A stretch of DNA of 11,504 nt from Lachnospiraceae bacterium UBA3401 (GTDB lineage: Bacteria > Bacillota > Clostridia > Lachnospirales > Lachnospiraceae). The notes below the pieces were generated by a model. The model was not told the DNA's origin. It saw only the letters and a program-made list of their open reading frames with translations, and did not search any database. Made by a program: the position numbers and the translations under genes. The first letter of the stretch is position 1; every line of letters starts with the position of its first letter. Of this stretch, positions 1 through 7,428 are shown piece after piece. The stretch spans positions 1-11,504 of the forward strand of contig DEPD01000155.1 of the NCBI GenBank assembly GCA_002358575.1. The letters run 5' to 3'.

Positions 1-170
1 GCCGGGGCATCCTGGGCGGGTGGTTCGCCGCCAGTCTGCTCGGGGGCGTTCTCCGGGGCCGGGGGCTCCGGGGCGGGAGCGTCCTGGGCAGGAGCACCCT
101 CCGGGCCGGCATCGAACAAGCTGGGCTGGGGATTTTCCTCCGGGCTCACGTTTAATTTTTCGTCTGCCAT
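1..170 (-). CDS. N-terminus of a Pro/Ala-rich protein of the flanking element (partial)
   Basis: The gene reads leftward off the window edge, so only the first 56 codons are visible. The start ATG (168-170 on the plus strand as CAT) has an ideal AGGAGG ribosome site a few bases upstream (about 175-180). The protein begins MADEKLNVSPEENPQPSLFD and continues into a low-complexity run rich in Pro, Ala, Glu and Gly, in which PAQDAP occurs twice. Such a segment is almost certainly disordered, and no catalytic domain can be seen. The stretch is very GC-rich, unlike the AT-rich cargo to the right. It probably belongs to the backbone of the older mobile element that received the insertion. I do not recognise the family and assign no function. 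Confidence 0.7.
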   Translation of the reverse strand, partial: MADEKLNVSPEENPQPSLFDAGPEGAPAQDAPAPEPPAPENAPEQTGGEPPAQDAP

Positions 171-202
171 TCGTTACCTCCTTTTTTAATTTCGTGAATG
201 TT

Positions 203-217
203 GCACAAATCTTGTGC
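203..217. promoter_or_regulatory. Small palindrome upstream of the minus-strand gene
   Basis: GCACAA-ATC-TTGTGC is a perfect 6-bp inverted repeat around 3 bp. It lies about 33 bp upstream of the minus-strand start codon, where a promoter or operator would be expected. It could be an operator for that gene. No clear -35/-10 pair supports it, so this is only a candidate. Confidence 0.25.
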
Positions 218-263
218 TAAAAGTTTGTTACTATTTTTTCGCCTCCCTCCCGGCTATCCACGC

Positions 264-299
264 AAAAAAGCCGCCCGTTTTTTCATGCCGGACGGCTTT
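264..299 (-). terminator. Rho-independent terminator, minus strand
   Basis: Read on the minus strand, AAAGCCG-t-CCG pairs with CGG-g-CGGCTTT around a short loop (one mismatch) and runs straight into a T tract (TTTTTT). The plus-strand reading lacks a T run of that quality. It would end a leftward gene from right of position 300. No such gene remains, which suggests that DNA was lost or rearranged between 300 and 520. Confidence 0.6.
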
Positions 300-443
300 C
301 TGCGTAATGTGATAGCTCAAATAATATTTTTTTGTGGTTGCTGGCTCCGAAAAGCCTTGATATTACAGTGTTCCTATTAAAACTCATTCATATGCTTGCT
401 CCGAAACTTATCATTTAGCAAATACGGAAAGGAAGGGAAAAGA

Positions 444-551
444 ATGGATTGGGAACTGGAAATCAAGGACAGCGGCTATCTGCCCGAAAAAGGGAAGCTG
501 ACAGAGGAGACTGTCTACTTTTCTTCATTGACGACGGTGTATCGGGTGTGA
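444..551 (+). CDS. Short hypothetical ORF fused onto the recombinase fragment in another frame
   Basis: ATG at 444 follows a good purine-rich ribosome site (GGAAGGG, 431-437). It opens a 35-codon frame beginning MDWELEIKDSGYLPEKGK and stopping at 549-551. From about 521 the DNA becomes recombinase coding sequence in a different frame, so the last ten or so codons are an out-of-frame reading of that gene. The likeliest explanation is the 5' end of an unrelated gene joined by deletion to an internal part of the recombinase gene. Chance is possible. No function is assigned. Confidence 0.3.
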   Translation: MDWELEIKDSGYLPEKGKLTEETVYFSSLTTVYRV

Positions 552-628
552 CGTTTGACAGACCAAATTTTAACCGCATGATTGCGGAGATTGAAGCCGG
601 AAACGTGGCGACGGTCATTGTCAAGGAT
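521..628 (+). pseudogene. Serine recombinase fragment, left of the insertion
   Basis: This frame encodes FFIDDGVSGVTFDRPNFNRM followed by a stretch ending ATVIVKD, a classic piece of the catalytic (resolvase) domain of large serine recombinases. It corresponds to about residues 49-84 of the element's own recombinase (VDDGYSGTNFQRPSFQRM ... TVITKD). The first 50 or so residues, including the catalytic serine motif (Y-x-R-x-S), are absent: sequence upstream of about 521 does not resemble a recombinase. On the right the gene is cut at the Asp codon (626-628), and the continuation MSRLGRDYLKVGYYTEIF is found at 11437-11504. This is therefore the host gene disrupted by the 10.8-kb element, and it had also lost its 5' end. 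Confidence 0.85.
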
Positions 629-631
629 ATA

Positions 632-650
632 GCGTGCCAGTTATAGGTAC
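632..650 (+). repeat. Left terminal inverted repeat (IRL) of the element
   Basis: GCGTGCCAGTTATAGGTAC matches the inverted right end, GCGTTCCATTTATAGACAC, at 15 of 19 positions. It starts 4 bp inside the GA core at 626-627. It is probably the recombinase binding arm within attL. Confidence 0.75.
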
Positions 651-739
651 ATCAAACAAAATACAGGGTAGGAACACATTGGAAAAGGGATTGCGAGATG
701 CAGTCCTTTTTTGATATGGGAAAAGGAGAATATCAGATT

Positions 740-952
740 ATGACGAACCTAACAAAGTATGAAATGGAAACTGTGGTAAATTATAACGCCAGAGAACGGA
801 CGGCAACCGTTTACACAAGGAATAAGTTGGTGATGAGTAAACTGGATCGGTTTGTGACGGATTATCTTGAAAGCTATAAGTTGCTAAACCAAACGGAGAT
901 TGGCAAGACTTATTCTATGCCAAACAATGAAATTAAAAATCCTTTTAATTAA
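740..952 (+). CDS. Small conserved-type mobile-element protein, 70 aa, function unknown
   Basis: The protein opens MTNLTKYEMETVVNYNARER and continues through ATVYTRNKLVMSKLDRF to YSMPNNEIKNPFN. The ATG at 740 is preferred over an in-frame ATG at 698 because AAAGGAG (722-728) sits 11 bp before it. The sequence has the look of short proteins I associate with Clostridia integrative elements (tyrosine-rich start, TATVYTR, then KTYSMP). From memory, relatives carry a basic Arg/Lys-rich tail after YSMP, whereas here the tail is short and Asn-rich, so the 3' end may be altered. No enzymatic motif or membrane segment is visible. It lies just inside the left end and is followed by about 180 bp of AT-rich DNA before the regulator promoter. 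Confidence 0.6.
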   Translation: MTNLTKYEMETVVNYNARERTATVYTRNKLVMSKLDRFVTDYLESYKLLNQTEIGKTYSMPNNEIKNPFN

Positions 953-1038
953 GGAAAAGAGAAGCGGATAATGGATTCACAATAATTATATAAAAAATAG
1001 TGTATAAAGTTGTCCTTATCAAATACTTTAATGGGTGA

Positions 1039-1077
1039 GTTACATAATTAACAACTGTTACCTTTGATTACTTGTAA
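1039..1077 (+). promoter_or_regulatory. Candidate response-regulator sites upstream of the regulator gene
   Basis: GTTAC occurs at 1039-1043 and 1057-1061, and TTAC again at 1068-1071, where it forms a TTAC-tt-GTAA dyad (1068-1077) overlapping the -35. The same half-site (TGTTAC / GTAACA) makes up the strong palindrome at 2903-2921 before the ABC genes. This suggests autoregulation by the OmpR-family regulator encoded just downstream, but the repeats are short and the region is AT-rich. Confidence 0.3.
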
Positions 1078-1099
1078 AATGCAGATATTTTGATATAAT
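1072..1099 (+). promoter_or_regulatory. Promoter for the two-component genes
   Basis: TTGTAA (1072-1077), a 16-bp spacer and a consensus TATAAT (1094-1099) with an extended -10 TG at 1091-1092. It stands about 30 bp before the regulator start codon, and no competing gene lies between. A basal sigma-A-type promoter is likely. Confidence 0.65.
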
Positions 1100-1130
1100 G
1101 AAGTTATCATAAGAAATAGGAGTTAAAGTA

Positions 1131-1817
1131 ATGTATACTATATTAATTATAGAAGATGACAGAGTTTTAAATCTTGGAATGCAGGAATGTTTGAAAGAAT
1201 TTGGATATAAGGTTATGGGGGCACAGACAGGGGAAACAGCTACTAAGATTGTAAGTGAAGAGTGTATAGATTTAGCTGTTTTGGATGTAAATTTGCCTGA
1301 TATGGACGGATTTCAGATTTGTAAGAAAATAAAAAATATACGTGATGTGCCAATTGTTTTTCTGACAGTGAGGGATGAAGAACAGGATATTGTTGCTGGG
1401 TTTGATATGGGGGCAGAAGATTATATTACAAAACCATTTAATATTACTGTATTACAAAAGAAGATTGCAGCAATTTTAAAGCGTTGTAAAACTCAAAATG
1501 CGAATCAATATATTATTAATAAACTGAGTGTGGATTTTGATAAAAAGAAGGCTGTACAAAATAATGAAATAATCAATTTTACACCTACAGAGTATAAAAT
1601 ATTGGAATTGTTGATTCTTAATAGAGGTCATGTGCTTGTAAAGGAAAATTTAATACAAGAATTGTGGGATAATAGTGGAAACTGGGTGGACGAACATACT
1701 TTAGCTGTAAACATTAGTAGAATTCGTGGAAAAATAGAGGAACCAGAACGAAAGTTGTTAAAAACAGTATTTGGAATAGGCTATATGTGGGGTGATAATC
1801 TGGATGAAGAATTATAA
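1131..1817 (+). CDS. OmpR/PhoB-family DNA-binding response regulator
   Basis: 228 aa. The N-terminal receiver domain (about 1-118) has the acidic pair E8/D9/D10 in ILIIEDD, phospho-acceptor D52 in VLDVNLPDMDG, T79 in VFLTVRD and K101 in ITKPF. The C-terminal winged-helix domain (about 128-222) has FTPTEYKILELL, the VDEHTLAVNISRIRGKIE recognition region and a GIGYMW wing. These are complete OmpR-family hallmarks. It acts in the cytoplasm as a transcription factor phosphorylated by a partner kinase. AGGAG (1118-1122) supports the start. Its 3' end overlaps the kinase start by 14 bp, so the two are translationally coupled. Its likely target is the palindrome upstream of the ABC genes. That target is inferred. 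Confidence 0.92.
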   Translation: MYTILIIEDDRVLNLGMQECLKEFGYKVMGAQTGETATKIVSEECIDLAVLDVNLPDMDGFQICKKIKNIRDVPIVFLTVRDEEQDIVAGFDMGAEDYITKPFNITVLQKKIAAILKRCKTQNANQYIINKLSVDFDKKKAVQNNEIINFTPTEYKILELLILNRGHVLVKENLIQELWDNSGNWVDEHTLAVNISRIRGKIEEPERKLLKTVFGIGYMWGDNLDEEL

Positions 1818-2856
1818 TATAAAAGAATTCAGTTTTATAAAAACACCAATTGTAATAGAATTTACATGCATTGTCATATTAGTGTATTTATTCATGAGTA
1901 AACACAATGACTATCTAGGAGTAGCTATATGCCTTTTGGTGTTGATACAACAAATATATTTGATTTATAGAGGTATGAAATTTTTTTATGAATTTGTGAA
2001 TGATATAGAAGAAACAATGAAACTGGTTCAGCGTGATTCAAAATTAGATGTCAAAAAAAGTTTGCAGGATACAATTTATTCAAAGTTATATGCTAATCTA
2101 TTACAAATTCAGGAAAGTAAAAAAGTATATATGGAGAACCAGAAAAAAGAATTAGGAGTGATTCATCAGTTAATATCAGATATATCACATCAAGTAAAAA
2201 CTCCGATTACTACGGCAAAAACATATGGACAAATGATATTAAAATGTGATAAAGAAAGTTTCGATATAAAGAAGGTACTCGGATATATATCCATTATAAC
2301 AGCACAGATAGATAAATTAGATTTTCTGATGCATTCTCTCATTAAAATATCCAGGCTAGAAACAAATATAGTGAATTTGCAGCCACAAATATGTAATGTT
2401 AAAAATATATTAGCAGAATCCTATGTGGGTGTTTTGTATAATGCAGAAAAGAAGAATATTCATGTCTATGCAGACTATAAAGGAGAACATGAAGTTTTTG
2501 TAGATTATAAATGGACTATAGAGGCAATTTTTAATATAATTGATAATGCGGTCAAGTATACAGAACAGGATGGAAACATTAAAATTGAAATTGTTACAAG
2601 TGATAATTTTGAAATTATCAGTATTGCAGATGATGGAAGTGGAATTGAGGAAGATAAGATACCACTTATTTTTAAACGATTTTATAGAGAGGAAAAATCA
2701 AAACAAATTGAAGGGGTAGGTTTGGGATTGAGTTTAAGTAAAGAAATAATTGAAAAAGAGCATGGATATATTAGAGTAAAGTCAATATTACATCAGGGAA
2801 CAACATTCTATATATATCTGCCTAGAAGGGAAAAAGAAAGTGAGAATAACGGATAA
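1804..2856 (+). CDS. Short-loop (intramembrane-sensing type) histidine kinase
   Basis: 350 aa from ATG 1804, chosen because GGGG (1789-1792) lies at a normal distance upstream. A GTG at 1792 is possible but has a poorer site. Two membrane segments (about 14-31 and 38-56) are separated by only a few residues (SKHNDY), so there is almost no extracellular sensor. A linker leads to the H-box with H129 in DISHQVKTPI, an N-box with N244/N248 in FNIIDNAVKYT, DDGSGI (276-281) and GVGLGLS (304-310). All catalytic elements look intact. Kinases of this shape commonly sense cell-envelope stress or peptide antibiotics, often via a companion ABC transporter, and such a transporter is encoded immediately downstream. 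A terminator starts inside the stop codon. Confidence 0.9.
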   Translation: MKNYNIKEFSFIKTPIVIEFTCIVILVYLFMSKHNDYLGVAICLLVLIQQIYLIYRGMKFFYEFVNDIEETMKLVQRDSKLDVKKSLQDTIYSKLYANLLQIQESKKVYMENQKKELGVIHQLISDISHQVKTPITTAKTYGQMILKCDKESFDIKKVLGYISIITAQIDKLDFLMHSLIKISRLETNIVNLQPQICNVKNILAESYVGVLYNAEKKNIHVYADYKGEHEVFVDYKWTIEAIFNIIDNAVKYTEQDGNIKIEIVTSDNFEIISIADDGSGIEEDKIPLIFKRFYREEKSKQIEGVGLGLSLSKEIIEKEHGYIRVKSILHQGTTFYIYLPRREKESENNG

Positions 2857-2879
2857 GACTGGTGATTGTCAGTCTTTTT
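2855..2879 (+). terminator. Terminator after the two-component operon
   Basis: AAGACTG (2855-2861) and CAGTCTT (2870-2876) form a perfect 7-bp stem around an 8-nt loop and continue into TTTTT. It overlaps the kinase stop codon. It separates the regulatory genes from the ABC genes, which therefore need their own promoter. Confidence 0.8.
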
Positions 2880-2902
2880 ATTATGTCGTTTCTCTATTCG
2901 AT

Positions 2903-2921
2903 TTTTGTAAATGTTACAAAA
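2903..2921 (+). promoter_or_regulatory. Palindromic operator candidate before the ABC transporter genes
   Basis: TTTTGTAA-ATG-TTACAAAA is a perfect 8-bp inverted repeat around 3 bp, far stronger than anything else in the AT-rich intergenic DNA. It is centred about 40 bp upstream of a -10-like TAGAAT (2951-2956) that lacks a good -35, the layout expected for an activated promoter. The neighbouring OmpR-family regulator is the obvious binding candidate. TNACA/TGTNA-type dyads are known for Bce-type regulators, but the spacing here differs, so this is inference. Confidence 0.55.
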
Positions 2922-2950
2922 TTGTGATAAAAAAGTTTGATTTTTGAGAG

Positions 2951-2977
2951 TAGAATGAAACATGTGCAGTTTATAAT
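2951..2977 (+). promoter_or_regulatory. Possible -10 elements of the ABC operon promoter
   Basis: TAGAAT (2951-2956) and TATAAT (2972-2977) are both plausible -10 hexamers ahead of the ATPase start at 3019. Neither has a recognisable -35 at 16-18 bp. TAGAAT fits better with activation from the palindrome at 2903-2921. Which is used cannot be told from sequence. Confidence 0.35.
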
Positions 2978-3018
2978 AGCATATAAAGTTGCTGATGAAG
3001 TTATACGAGGAGGGCATA

Positions 3019-3690
3019 ATGGAAATATTAAGGGCTATAAATATTAAAAAATATTATGGAGAAGAACCAAATATCACAAAAGCTTTGAATGGGGTAAGCA
3101 TGAATGTTGATAAAGGGGAATTCGTTTCTATTATAGGAGCTTCTGGCAGTGGAAAGTCAACACTGCTTCATATTTTGGGAGGATTAGATAGTCCTTCATC
3201 GGGGGAAGTATCCGTGAGGGGGATTCGATTAACAGATTTAAAGGAGCATGAATTAGTGACTTTTCGACGCAGAAATATAGGATTTATTTTTCAGGATTAT
3301 AATTTGGTATCTAATTTGTGCGTTTACGATAATATTGTTTTACCAATACAGTTGGATGACAGTAGAGTAGATGATAAATATGTAAAAGATATATGCCAAA
3401 TGCTGCATATGGAAGATCAATTGGAAAAATCACCGAAAAAACTCTCAGGTGGACAGAAACAGCGTGTGGCAATTGCAAGAGCATTAGCAATTAGACCAGC
3501 AATTATTTTGGCTGATGAACCAACAGGAAGTTTGGACAGCAAGAACCGATGGGATGTGTTTGGTCTGTTGAAAAGGGCAAGTAAAGAATATGAACAAACA
3601 ATAGTTATGATAACACACGATCAGGAATTAGCTATGAATACAGATAAGATGTATCGGATTGAAGATGGACAGATTGTTAAGGAGGGATAG
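3019..3690 (+). CDS. ABC transporter ATP-binding subunit (MacB/LolD-like class)
   Basis: 223 aa, the usual length for this class. Walker A is GASGSGKST, the Q-loop lies in FIFQDYNLV, the signature is LSGGQKQRVAIARAL, Walker B is IILADEPTGSLDS and the H-loop is MITHD. The RxNIGFIFQ stretch and the ATPase/permease gene order are typical of MacB/LolD/Bce-type ATPases that drive FtsX-fold permeases. The start at 3019 is set by GAGGAGG (3007-3013), and an upstream in-frame ATG at 2989 has no such site. The stop codon abuts the permease gene with a 1-bp gap. It hydrolyses ATP in the cytoplasm as part of the complex with the next gene product. Confidence 0.93.
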   Translation: MEILRAINIKKYYGEEPNITKALNGVSMNVDKGEFVSIIGASGSGKSTLLHILGGLDSPSSGEVSVRGIRLTDLKEHELVTFRRRNIGFIFQDYNLVSNLCVYDNIVLPIQLDDSRVDDKYVKDICQMLHMEDQLEKSPKKLSGGQKQRVAIARALAIRPAIILADEPTGSLDSKNRWDVFGLLKRASKEYEQTIVMITHDQELAMNTDKMYRIEDGQIVKEG

Positions 3691-3691
3691 C

Positions 3692-6235
3692 TTGAAAAAG
3701 GCAAGCAAAGAAGCACTGAAAAAAATAGCCAAAGCAAATATCGAAAATAATAAGATAAGAAATATAGCATTAACTACATCTGTCATCGCTGTTTCCATCA
3801 TGTTGATTATCGTTTTGGGAGTTGGAACAAGCTATGTCAAAAATTTCTCAGAGATGAATACAAGGTTGAAAGGTACAAATGCGCAGGGATTTGTATGGGA
3901 TATTTTTCCTGATAAAGGCAGACGCTTGCAGGAAATAAAAGAAATTGAAAATATAGGGAAACAATATTTTGTAGGAACAATTGAAAGCGGCAGGGAACAG
4001 GAACGTGTATCATTGACAGCTTATGATATAAATGAGTGGAATAATAACATATTGCCAACGATAACTAATTTTACAGGTGTATTTCCGACTAAGGAAAACG
4101 AAATATTGTTATCCGAAACAACAATAGAAACATTTCGATTAGGTGGAATAAAAATAGGTGATAAGCTGACATTAAATGTTAAAATTTATGATGGAAGTAT
4201 ACAGGAAGAATTTACAGTAGTTGGCACATATAAAGATTTTGTGAAATGCAGCCTTAGAAACATTAAAAGTATAAGCGGGAATGTTTTGGCAGCAAGTCTA
4301 GAAGCAGAAAATTATACAATGTACCCTACCTGTAATTGTATTGTATCAGAACAATTGGCGAATAAATTGGTATCTAAAGACCATATCTATTATACATTTC
4401 AAATAAAGGAGGCAAAAGGTATTGATGAGATCATCATATCAGAATTAGGTTTGCAGGATAAAGGTCAGGTTATGCTTGTTGATGCCGAAGGTGGAACAAG
4501 TCAGTATGTAGGCTTCTTTCTGGCAGTATTGATCTGCTTGGTAATTAGCCTGTGCAGTTATTTGTGTATCTATAATATTATGAATATTTCATTCGTAAAT
4601 GATGTTCATTTTTGGGGAAATATTAAAACGATAGGCACAGATAATAAACAACTAAAATATATTGCGAATTATGAAACAAATTATTTTGTACTGCGTGGAT
4701 TGCCTATTGGTTTATTGATTGGTGCATTTGTGGCAGCAAAGTTCGTTCCATTTATACTTAGAACAGCTGTTGGAAGTGGTGGGTATGCTGATATTATGCC
4801 TATGAAAATGTGGCACAGCGGTTGGCTTTTCTGCCTGACAATGGGCTTTTGCTACTTTACTGTATGGATTAGTTTTAGGAAATCTATCAGATTTTTAACT
4901 CGAATTTCACCTGTTGAAGCGATACACTTCAATAGTGAGATGGATACAAATAAGGGAAAACAAAAAGAACAACATAGATGTAATGGAAAACTATACAAAA
5001 TGGCATGGCATAATATTATAATTGAAAGAAAAAAGTTTTTGGTGGTAGTTACAACGTTATTTTTAGGATTTTTTGTATTTTTGTTATCCTATACAATGTT
5101 TTCCTCACCCAATTGGGATTTATATTTAGATACTGAAGCACCTGATGATTTTAGTATCAGGGATAGTAATGTGACAGATTCTTTACTAGCCGGGGAACAG
5201 GGAATCCAATACCTGACAGAAGATATATATTATCATTTAGAGCAGATGCAGGGAATAACCAGTATTGAAAAAACATATGTCCAGCCTGTAACTGTAAAGT
5301 ATTCTAATAAACTGCAAGAGTATTCTTTAAATACAGAAGATTTGTTTGGAACTGCATTGGGAATTTCTAGCGAAGTTATTCAACAATATGCGTTGGCAAA
5401 CGGAGCGGTATATTCAGTAGATGACATCAATGATTTTATGAAAGGTAGTGCAGTATATATTAGTGCTGTTGATAACGGAAGTTGTCCTGATTTGACAGGG
5501 AATGTAATACAAATATACAGTGGTGAAAGTACGATTCAGACATACACGATTGCTGGAACAATACAGCCTGATTCAAAGCTGGATATAAGAGAGCTTGGTT
5601 CAATTACAAATACAAACTATACAGATCAGGAAAAAATCAGGGTTTTTATGAGCGAAGCTGGTATAAAGAAATTAATTGAAGAACCATGTATTTATTATAT
5701 ACAAATGAATGCAGATAAGGATTTGGAACCTTATTTAAAAGAAGAAATTCAGCAGATTATAGACGAAAATAAAGTACAGACTATCAATAGAAGCGATTTA
5801 CTGCCAACATTTCAACCAGTAGCACAATCTGTAGTCGTTATTGGCGCGATATTTTCTGGAATTTTGTTGATTGTAGGATTGATGAATTTTATCAACTCGC
5901 TATGTACCAGTATATACGCAAGGCAAAAGGAATTGGCAGTGCTGTCAAGTATAGGGATGTCAAAACAGCAGATGATTCGGTTGTTGAGTCTTGAAGGCGG
6001 GTACTATGCGATTATAACATTCGTGTCGTTAAGTACGATAGGAATAGGGCTGATTTATTTGCTGATGCAGGCTGTAAAATCACAAATGTATTATCTGGAG
6101 TTCAAATTTCCGACAGGTATTTTAGCTTTACTTTTCACATTATTATTTGTTGTTTGTATTATAACTCCATTATTGGCATATAAGAGCATAAATAAAAAGA
6201 GTATTGTTGAGAGGTTAAAAAATAGTGAGGAGTAA
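3692..6235 (+). CDS. FtsX-type ABC transporter permease with two extracellular domains
   Basis: 847 aa from a TTG start at 3692, chosen because AAGGAGGG (3679-3686) lies 5 bp upstream. Eight membrane segments are visible: about 25-48, 272-297, 328-355, 376-398, 448-470, 712-737, 771-793 and 807-830. This is a duplicated FtsX unit, each half having one helix, a large extracytoplasmic domain (about 50-270 and 471-711) and three helices. The FtsX core is clear in the second half (RQKELAVLSSIGMSKQQM, about 744-761) and degenerate in the first (about 307-328); SPVEAI and SIVERL close the halves. The architecture suits export or mechanical clearance of peptides or lipids rather than import. Unlike Bce-type permeases (ten helices, one large loop), it has two domains, so bacitracin-type function should not be assumed. 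It likely forms a detoxification or peptide-export module with the ATPase. Confidence 0.9.
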   Translation: MKKASKEALKKIAKANIENNKIRNIALTTSVIAVSIMLIIVLGVGTSYVKNFSEMNTRLKGTNAQGFVWDIFPDKGRRLQEIKEIENIGKQYFVGTIESGREQERVSLTAYDINEWNNNILPTITNFTGVFPTKENEILLSETTIETFRLGGIKIGDKLTLNVKIYDGSIQEEFTVVGTYKDFVKCSLRNIKSISGNVLAASLEAENYTMYPTCNCIVSEQLANKLVSKDHIYYTFQIKEAKGIDEIIISELGLQDKGQVMLVDAEGGTSQYVGFFLAVLICLVISLCSYLCIYNIMNISFVNDVHFWGNIKTIGTDNKQLKYIANYETNYFVLRGLPIGLLIGAFVAAKFVPFILRTAVGSGGYADIMPMKMWHSGWLFCLTMGFCYFTVWISFRKSIRFLTRISPVEAIHFNSEMDTNKGKQKEQHRCNGKLYKMAWHNIIIERKKFLVVVTTLFLGFFVFLLSYTMFSSPNWDLYLDTEAPDDFSIRDSNVTDSLLAGEQGIQYLTEDIYYHLEQMQGITSIEKTYVQPVTVKYSNKLQEYSLNTEDLFGTALGISSEVIQQYALANGAVYSVDDINDFMKGSAVYISAVDNGSCPDLTGNVIQIYSGESTIQTYTIAGTIQPDSKLDIRELGSITNTNYTDQEKIRVFMSEAGIKKLIEEPCIYYIQMNADKDLEPYLKEEIQQIIDENKVQTINRSDLLPTFQPVAQSVVVIGAIFSGILLIVGLMNFINSLCTSIYARQKELAVLSSIGMSKQQMIRLLSLEGGYYAIITFVSLSTIGIGLIYLLMQAVKSQMYYLEFKFPTGILALLFTLLFVVCIITPLLAYKSINKKSIVERLKNSEE

Positions 6236-6236
6236 A

Positions 6237-7311
6237 ATGAGGAGGATATATGTTTATTTAAATATATATTGTGAGAAGAAATCTCAAATATTCAAAGGAA
6301 AGAGGTGAATAAGATGCTGGAAGTATTAAAGATTGTTATGTAAATAAGCATATAGACTATATGTCAGAAAATACAGCCGATGAAGTTGTGCGCTTTATAA
6401 ACAAAAAGGATGAAGAAGTAAATCCTGAACGTTTAAAAATAGTATTTAGTGGTGGAGAACCATTACTAAATTTTAAAGTTATTAAATGAATAATAGATGG
6501 CTTAAAAGCGTTAGAGATGAAAAAAACAATTATTTACATGATAACAACAAATGGAACTTTATCATTATGTGATGATCATTATAAATATCTCAAAAAAATG
6601 TGGGTTTCAATCAGTATAGATGGAACAGAAAAATGGCATAATCTCGCTCGAAAATACAAAAATAGTTCTGAGGGTTCTTATGAAAAAGCTATGTTTACAT
6701 TAAATGAAATGTTAGCAAAACAAATGCCAGTTAGAGTGAGAATGACAATAACGCCAGATAATGTTGTAAACTTTGCAGAAAATTATATAGAATTATATAA
6801 GATTACAAACCAATTAGTAGCGTTTGAACCGAATCTAAGTGATAACAGATGGAGTAAAGATACATTGGATATGCTATTTGAAAATTTAAGAAAAATTATT
6901 ATTTATTTGCAAGATAATAATCTGAAAGATGCGAGGGAAATCACATATGCATTAAAGGAACAATACTTTCATTTTAGGACAAAATGCTCTGGAGGAATTA
7001 GTACATTTCATATTTCTTCAATAGGAAAACTATATCCCTGCATATTAGCAACAGGGGTAGAGGAATATGAACTTGGTGACGTTGAAAATGGAATTGATTT
7101 TAAAAGATTAAACAATTTTCACAAGATTAATGAAAAGAAAACTCAAGACTGTGAAGGCTGTTCTTTTTATGATAATTGTGAGAGTAAGACATGTAAAATT
7201 GTAAATAAGTATTATTCTGGAAGTTATGATTCACCTTCTGTTGTAAAATGTAATATACAAAATAAAATGTACCAATTGTTAATGGAATTTAAAAAATTAT
7301 GGGAGAAGTAG
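6237..7311 (+). pseudogene. Decayed radical SAM/SPASM peptide maturase
   Basis: The 3' three quarters encode a recognisable radical SAM protein: FSGGEPLLNF (SAM-binding GGE), MITTNGT, VSISIDGTEKWHN, then a SPASM-type C-terminus with KCSGG, LYPC, DCEGCSFYDNC, KTC and a final KC. The 5' part is broken. An ATG at 6237 (1 bp after the permease stop, with GAGGAG upstream) opens a 23-codon frame whose YCEKKSQIF matches the spacing of the CX3CX2C cluster motif, with Cys 2 and 3 replaced by Ser (TCT) and Phe (TTC). That frame stops at 6306-6308. Homology continues in another frame from about 6313 (DAGSIKDCYVNKHIDYM) and meets an in-frame TGA at 6487-6489. The remaining open frame (ATG 6517, 264 aa) lacks the iron-sulfur cluster motif and cannot be a working radical SAM enzyme. 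The intact ancestor probably modified a ribosomal peptide. Confidence 0.8.
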
Positions 7312-7336
7312 TGTGAAAAATACTTCCAATGAAATA

Positions 7337-7388
7337 AAAGACACTGCCAAAGAAATATTAAATTTCATATGAAAGGGCAGTGCTTTTT
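7337..7388 (+). terminator. Terminator between the two radical SAM genes
   Basis: CACTGCC (7342-7348) pairs with GGCAGTG (7376-7382), extended by AAAG/CTTT past a bulged A, and followed by TTTTT. The loop holds a second small stem, GAAAT/ATTTC. It ends 40 bp before the second radical SAM start, so that gene must rely on readthrough, attenuation or a promoter I cannot see. Confidence 0.7.
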
Positions 7389-7428
7389 CATTTTTATTTT
7401 AACCGCAGAGGTGGCATGGGGGATTACT

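Noticed and set aside
20..220. Plus-strand open frame in the GC-rich left end
   Set aside because: It is the antisense shadow of the minus-strand Pro/Ala-rich gene, which has an ideal ribosome site; this frame has none.
2955..3047. 30-codon frame MKHVQFIIAYKVADEVIRGG and onward, with a GG that resembles a leader cleavage site
   Set aside because: It begins inside the probable -10, lacks a proper ribosome site and reads through the ribosome site and start of the ATPase gene. It is most likely chance.
3019..6235. Assignment of the transporter as BceAB (bacitracin resistance)
   Set aside because: The permease has eight helices and two extracytoplasmic domains, not the ten-helix, single-loop Bce layout. 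Only the general peptide/envelope transporter class is supported.
6237..6308. The 23-codon frame MRRIYVYLNIYCEKKSQIFK... as a RiPP precursor
   Set aside because: The CX3CX2C-spaced C/S/F pattern and position directly before radical SAM homology are better explained as the broken 5' end of that gene. A precursor role cannot be fully excluded.
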